This document shows positions 23,528 to 25,927 of a DNA stretch of 25,927 bases, in pieces. The first letter of the stretch is position 1. Each line of letters begins with the position of its first letter. The notes below the pieces were generated by a model that made no database searches, was not told the origin of the DNA, and worked only from the letters and a program-made list of their open reading frames with translations. The position numbers and the translations under genes were made by a program. Source of the DNA: JACDER01 sp036394915 (GTDB lineage Bacteria; Actinomycetota; Thermoleophilia; Gaiellales; Gaiellaceae); NCBI GenBank assembly GCA_036394915.1, contig DASWEE010000076.1, forward strand, positions 1 to 25,927, in the 5' to 3' direction.

Positions 23528-24492
23528 CGGCCGGAAACCTCGTCGCAGCGCTCGTCCTCGGTCTCATCGTCTTCGCCGCGACCATGTTCGGTCTTCGTGC
23601 GCGGGCAGTCAGGCGGCTCCGCAGGCGGCTGGCGGCGCACGTGCCAACCGAGCAGGCGGGTGCCGGGAAGAGGCCGGTCGCGCGGATGCGGTCGGCCTTC
23701 TCCGGCGTGGTCAAGGCGACCGAGAGTGCCTTGGGCGGTGCTCGGATCTGGGGGAAGCTCGTCGCGGCCCTGGAGCGCGCGGACTCGCCGCTGCGCCCGG
23801 GCGAGTTCTTCTACGTCGTGCTTGGGTCGGGGCTCCTCCTGTCGTTCTTCTTCGTGCTGGTGGGGGTGCCCACCGCGTTCGTCCTGGTGACGTTCCCGCT
23901 CGGAGGCCTGCTCCCGTGCGTGATCGTCAACCTGAAGGCTGCCCGGCGCCAGAAGAGGTTTGACGAGCAGCTACCTGATCTGCTGATGACGATGGCCGCC
24001 TCCCTGCGCGTCGGCCATACCTTTCGGCAGTCGATGCAGTCGGTCGTGCATCAGGGGCTGGAGCCGGCCAAGAAGGAGTTCGGCCGCGCTCTGCTGGAGA
24101 CGGACCTCGGGCGGCCGCTCGACCGGGCGCTTGCCGAGATGGCGAAGCGGCTCGGGTCGAGCAACTTCGACTACGTCATCAACGTCGTCACGATTCAGCG
24201 CGAGGTCGGCGGGAGCCTCGCCGACCTCTTCGACAGCGTCTCCGAGACGGTCCGGCAGCGGCAGCAGTTCACTCAAAAGGTGAAGGCACTCACGGCGATG
24301 GGCCGGATGTCTTCATACATCTTGGTCGCGATGCCGTTCGTCGCGGTGGGCGGGCTCAGCCTGATCCACTACCCGTACATGGCTCCGCTCTTCACCACCT
24401 CGACGGGGCGGATCCTGATCTTCGTCTCGCTCGGCGGGATCGTGATCGGGTCGCTCATCCTCAGAAAGATCGTCTCCTTCCGGATGTCCTGA
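23524..24492 (+). CDS. tadB: Tad platform protein TadB (T2SSF domain)
   Basis: This 322-residue polytopic membrane protein has an N-terminal helix, a basic cytoplasmic region, two helices (VVLGSGLLLSFFFVL and following), and a T2SSF domain with QLPDLLMTMAASLRVGHTFRQSM and QREVGGSLADLFD, ending in two further helices. TadB with TadC forms the inner-membrane platform that CpaF acts on. ATG 23524 overlaps the cpaF stop (ATGA); the in-frame GTG 23503 lies inside cpaF and is less likely. The tadC start shares one base with its stop. Confidence 0.93.
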   Translation: MTAGNLVAALVLGLIVFAATMFGLRARAVRRLRRRLAAHVPTEQAGAGKRPVARMRSAFSGVVKATESALGGARIWGKLVAALERADSPLRPGEFFYVVLGSGLLLSFFFVLVGVPTAFVLVTFPLGGLLPCVIVNLKAARRQKRFDEQLPDLLMTMAASLRVGHTFRQSMQSVVHQGLEPAKKEFGRALLETDLGRPLDRALAEMAKRLGSSNFDYVINVVTIQREVGGSLADLFDSVSETVRQRQQFTQKVKALTAMGRMSSYILVAMPFVAVGGLSLIHYPYMAPLFTTSTGRILIFVSLGGIVIGSLILRKIVSFRMS

Positions 24493-25394
24493 TGCTGCTC
24501 GTCCTCAGCGCCCTCTCGCTCGGTGGGTCGGTCTTCCTCGCCGCCCAGGCCGCCACGTTCCCGGCCCGCCGGGGCCGCGAGCTCTCGAGGCGCGCCGCGA
24601 GCTACGGCTCCCGCGGGGCGCCTGCGGCCGCTCGTGAGCGGCGTCGCTCCCGCCGACGCCTTTTCGCGCCGGTCGTGGGTTTCCTGTCGAGGCTCGTGCT
24701 ACGGCTGATGCCGGCGACGGCCCGCGAGTCCACGCATCGGCGCTTGCTCTCGGCCGGGCTCGCCAAGACAGTCTCGCCGGAGCAGCTGCTCGCTGCCAAG
24801 GGCGCTCTGGCCGCAATCGGAGCGGTGCTCGGCATTCTGGCCGGCTCGGCGCTCAGCGTCGCGACGGCCTTCCTGTTCGCGGTCTGCCTCGGGCTGCTCG
24901 GGTTCCTCGGCCCGGACGTCTTCGTCAACAGCCGGATCCGAGGGCGGCGCGAGCTCGTCCAGGCTGTGCTCCCGGATGCCCTCGACCTGCTCGCCGTGAG
25001 CGTCGAGGCCGGCCTTGGGTTCGACGGTGCGCTCGCGAAGCTCACCGAATACATGGACGGGCCGCTGATCGAGGAGTTCGCGCTCGCGCTCAACGAGATG
25101 AGGCTCGGAGAGACCCGGCCGGACGCGCTCATACGGATGTCCGAGCGCGTCGACGTCCCCGAGCTGAGCTCGTTCGTCCGGGCCGTCGTGCAGGCGGATC
25201 AGCTCGGCTCGTCGATGGCCGGGATCCTGCGCGTGCAGGCTGCCGACGCCCGCGTCCGCCGCCAGCTCGCCGCGGAGGAGAAGGCAATGAAGGCTCCGAT
25301 CAAGATGTTGTTCCCGATGGCGGTCTTCATCCTGCCGGCGCTGTTCATCTGCACCCTCGGGCCGGCGATGCTGAACTTCCACAAGTTGCTCTAG
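24492..25394 (+). CDS. tadC: Tad platform protein TadC (T2SSF domain)
   Basis: This 300-residue membrane protein is the second T2SSF platform subunit. It has an N-terminal helix, a very basic stretch (RERRRSRRRLF), paired helices, and a T2SSF domain with LPDALDLLAVSVEAGLGFDGAL and VQADQLGSSMAGILRVQA. The final PIKMLFPMAVFILPALFICTLGPA is typical of TadC. ATG 24492 overlaps the tadB stop as TGATG. It ends the + strand tad operon, and two hairpins follow. TadD/TadF genes are not seen. Confidence 0.93.
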   Translation: MLLVLSALSLGGSVFLAAQAATFPARRGRELSRRAASYGSRGAPAAARERRRSRRRLFAPVVGFLSRLVLRLMPATARESTHRRLLSAGLAKTVSPEQLLAAKGALAAIGAVLGILAGSALSVATAFLFAVCLGLLGFLGPDVFVNSRIRGRRELVQAVLPDALDLLAVSVEAGLGFDGALAKLTEYMDGPLIEEFALALNEMRLGETRPDALIRMSERVDVPELSSFVRAVVQADQLGSSMAGILRVQAADARVRRQLAAEEKAMKAPIKMLFPMAVFILPALFICTLGPAMLNFHKLL

Positions 25395-25396
25395 CT

Positions 25397-25441
25397 CATC
25401 GCGTCAATTGATGACGCGATGAAGGGCGGGTTGCCCCGCCC
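25397..25441. terminator. Two consecutive hairpins between convergent genes
   Basis: A 10-bp stem catcgcgtca / tgacgcgatg (25397-25421) is followed by a 7-bp stem gggcggg / cccgccc (25424-25441). They begin 2 nt after the tadC stop and before the end of the convergent gene, so they probably act on both strands. A third small dyad, tggcag / ctgcca, is at 25463-25480. Confidence 0.55.
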
Positions 25442-25484
25442 CTCGTTCGGTCTCCGACCCGATGGCAGCCGGAGCTGCCACCTG

Positions 25485-25927
25485 CTACGTGGTCTGGGCA
25501 GGAGTCGGAACCCGCCTCCTGGAAGGTTCTGACGCCGGTCGCGGGATTCGCCGCAGTGCTCCACCGACCGCGAGGATCGCGAAGCCGAATCCGGACAGCA
25601 GCAGCGTGATACCGACCATGAGCCCGAAGAGCGAGATGCGCTCTGCCATGTAGCTCGTGTTCAGCGCGGTCGTCAGCGCCGTCTCCGTGACCCAGAGGTC
25701 ACGCGCGTGGTTGCCGACCGGCTGCTTGGTCTTTGCGTCGATCAGCGCGTACGTGTCGATCGACGTGGCGCCGTTGAAGTCCGTGTACTTCAAGGGCGTG
25801 CCCGGCTTGGCCGTGAAGCGTCCCATCTGGGCGTAGGTGAGCCCGCCGGTTGCCTCGAGCGCGTGGATCCGCATGTACTGCGCGAAGCAGCGCGCGGTCT
25901 CGCCGTTGTCGACGAGCTTGCCCGCCG
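25485..25927 (-). CDS. Unknown membrane-anchored protein (5' truncated)
   Basis: The frame runs off the right edge; upstream of the internal Met at 25874 it continues as NGETARCFAQY, so the start is outside the window. The visible part is a soluble, Thr/Tyr-rich segment (TYAQMGRF, DFNGATSIDTYALID, NHARDLWVTETALTTALNTS), then one transmembrane helix (FGLMVGITLLLSGFGFAIL) and a basic, Pro-rich tail. The topology suggests an extracytoplasmic domain with a C-terminal anchor. No family was recognised. It converges on the tad operon. Confidence 0.7.
   Translation of the reverse strand, partial: AGKLVDNGETARCFAQYMRIHALEATGGLTYAQMGRFTAKPGTPLKYTDFNGATSIDTYALIDAKTKQPVGNHARDLWVTETALTTALNTSYMAERISLFGLMVGITLLLSGFGFAILAVGGALRRIPRPASEPSRRRVPTPAQTT

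Overview
The window is a very GC-rich, densely packed stretch of bacterial chromosome. A Tad/Flp pilus locus without a secretin gene, an LPXTG-type cell-wall anchor, and a stand-alone LigD-type polymerase beside a separate ATP-dependent ligase all point to a monoderm actinobacterium. I would guess a Thermoleophilia/Gaiellales-like lineage, but that is inference. No rRNA, tRNA, IS element, prophage or CRISPR array was seen, and no gene-free stretch exceeds 300 bases.

Layout. (1) 1-835: 3' part of a repeat-bearing, sortase-anchored surface protein. (2) 1055-3694: NHEJ-type repair island, with a LigD polymerase-domain protein on + and a ligase plus SAM methyltransferase (ATGA-coupled) on -. (3) 3695-7423: fabF, a class I glutamine-amidotransferase hydrolase, an SDR oxidoreductase and an O-methyltransferase on +. 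fabF is flanked by two copies of a hairpin repeat, and the downstream copy sits between 41-bp exact duplicates of the fabF 3' end. (4) 7383-8529 (-): flavin reductase-like protein coupled to a HAD phosphatase that carries a frameshift. (5) 8540-12209: palindrome-rich, AT-richer control region and a 1144-aa secreted BNR-propeller protein. (6) 12302-14672 (-): MMPL transporter and a 34-aa membrane peptide. (7) 14883-17211: DEAD-box helicase, a small basic protein, and a NarL-type response regulator preceded by a coupled 38-aa leader ORF. (8) 17208-25394: Tad locus. Prepilin peptidase and a DUF192 protein lie on -, and flp pilin, tadE, tadG-like, cpaB, cpaE, cpaF, tadB and tadC lie on +. (9) 25485-25927 (-): 3' part of an unknown membrane protein.

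The Tad genes form one system. Flp and TadE carry class III prepilin cleavage sites for the divergent TadV peptidase, CpaE places the machine, CpaF powers it, and TadB/TadC form the membrane platform. Most of these genes are joined by 1-4 bp stop/start overlaps.

Most unusual features: a roughly 97-nt sequence between the divergent DUF192 and pilin genes that folds as a closed three-way junction, a candidate cis-regulatory RNA; the repeat that appears to have split a fabF-hydrolase operon while leaving a usable fabF terminus on both sides; and the leader-peptide/response-regulator unit behind a promoter with a 14-bp palindrome.
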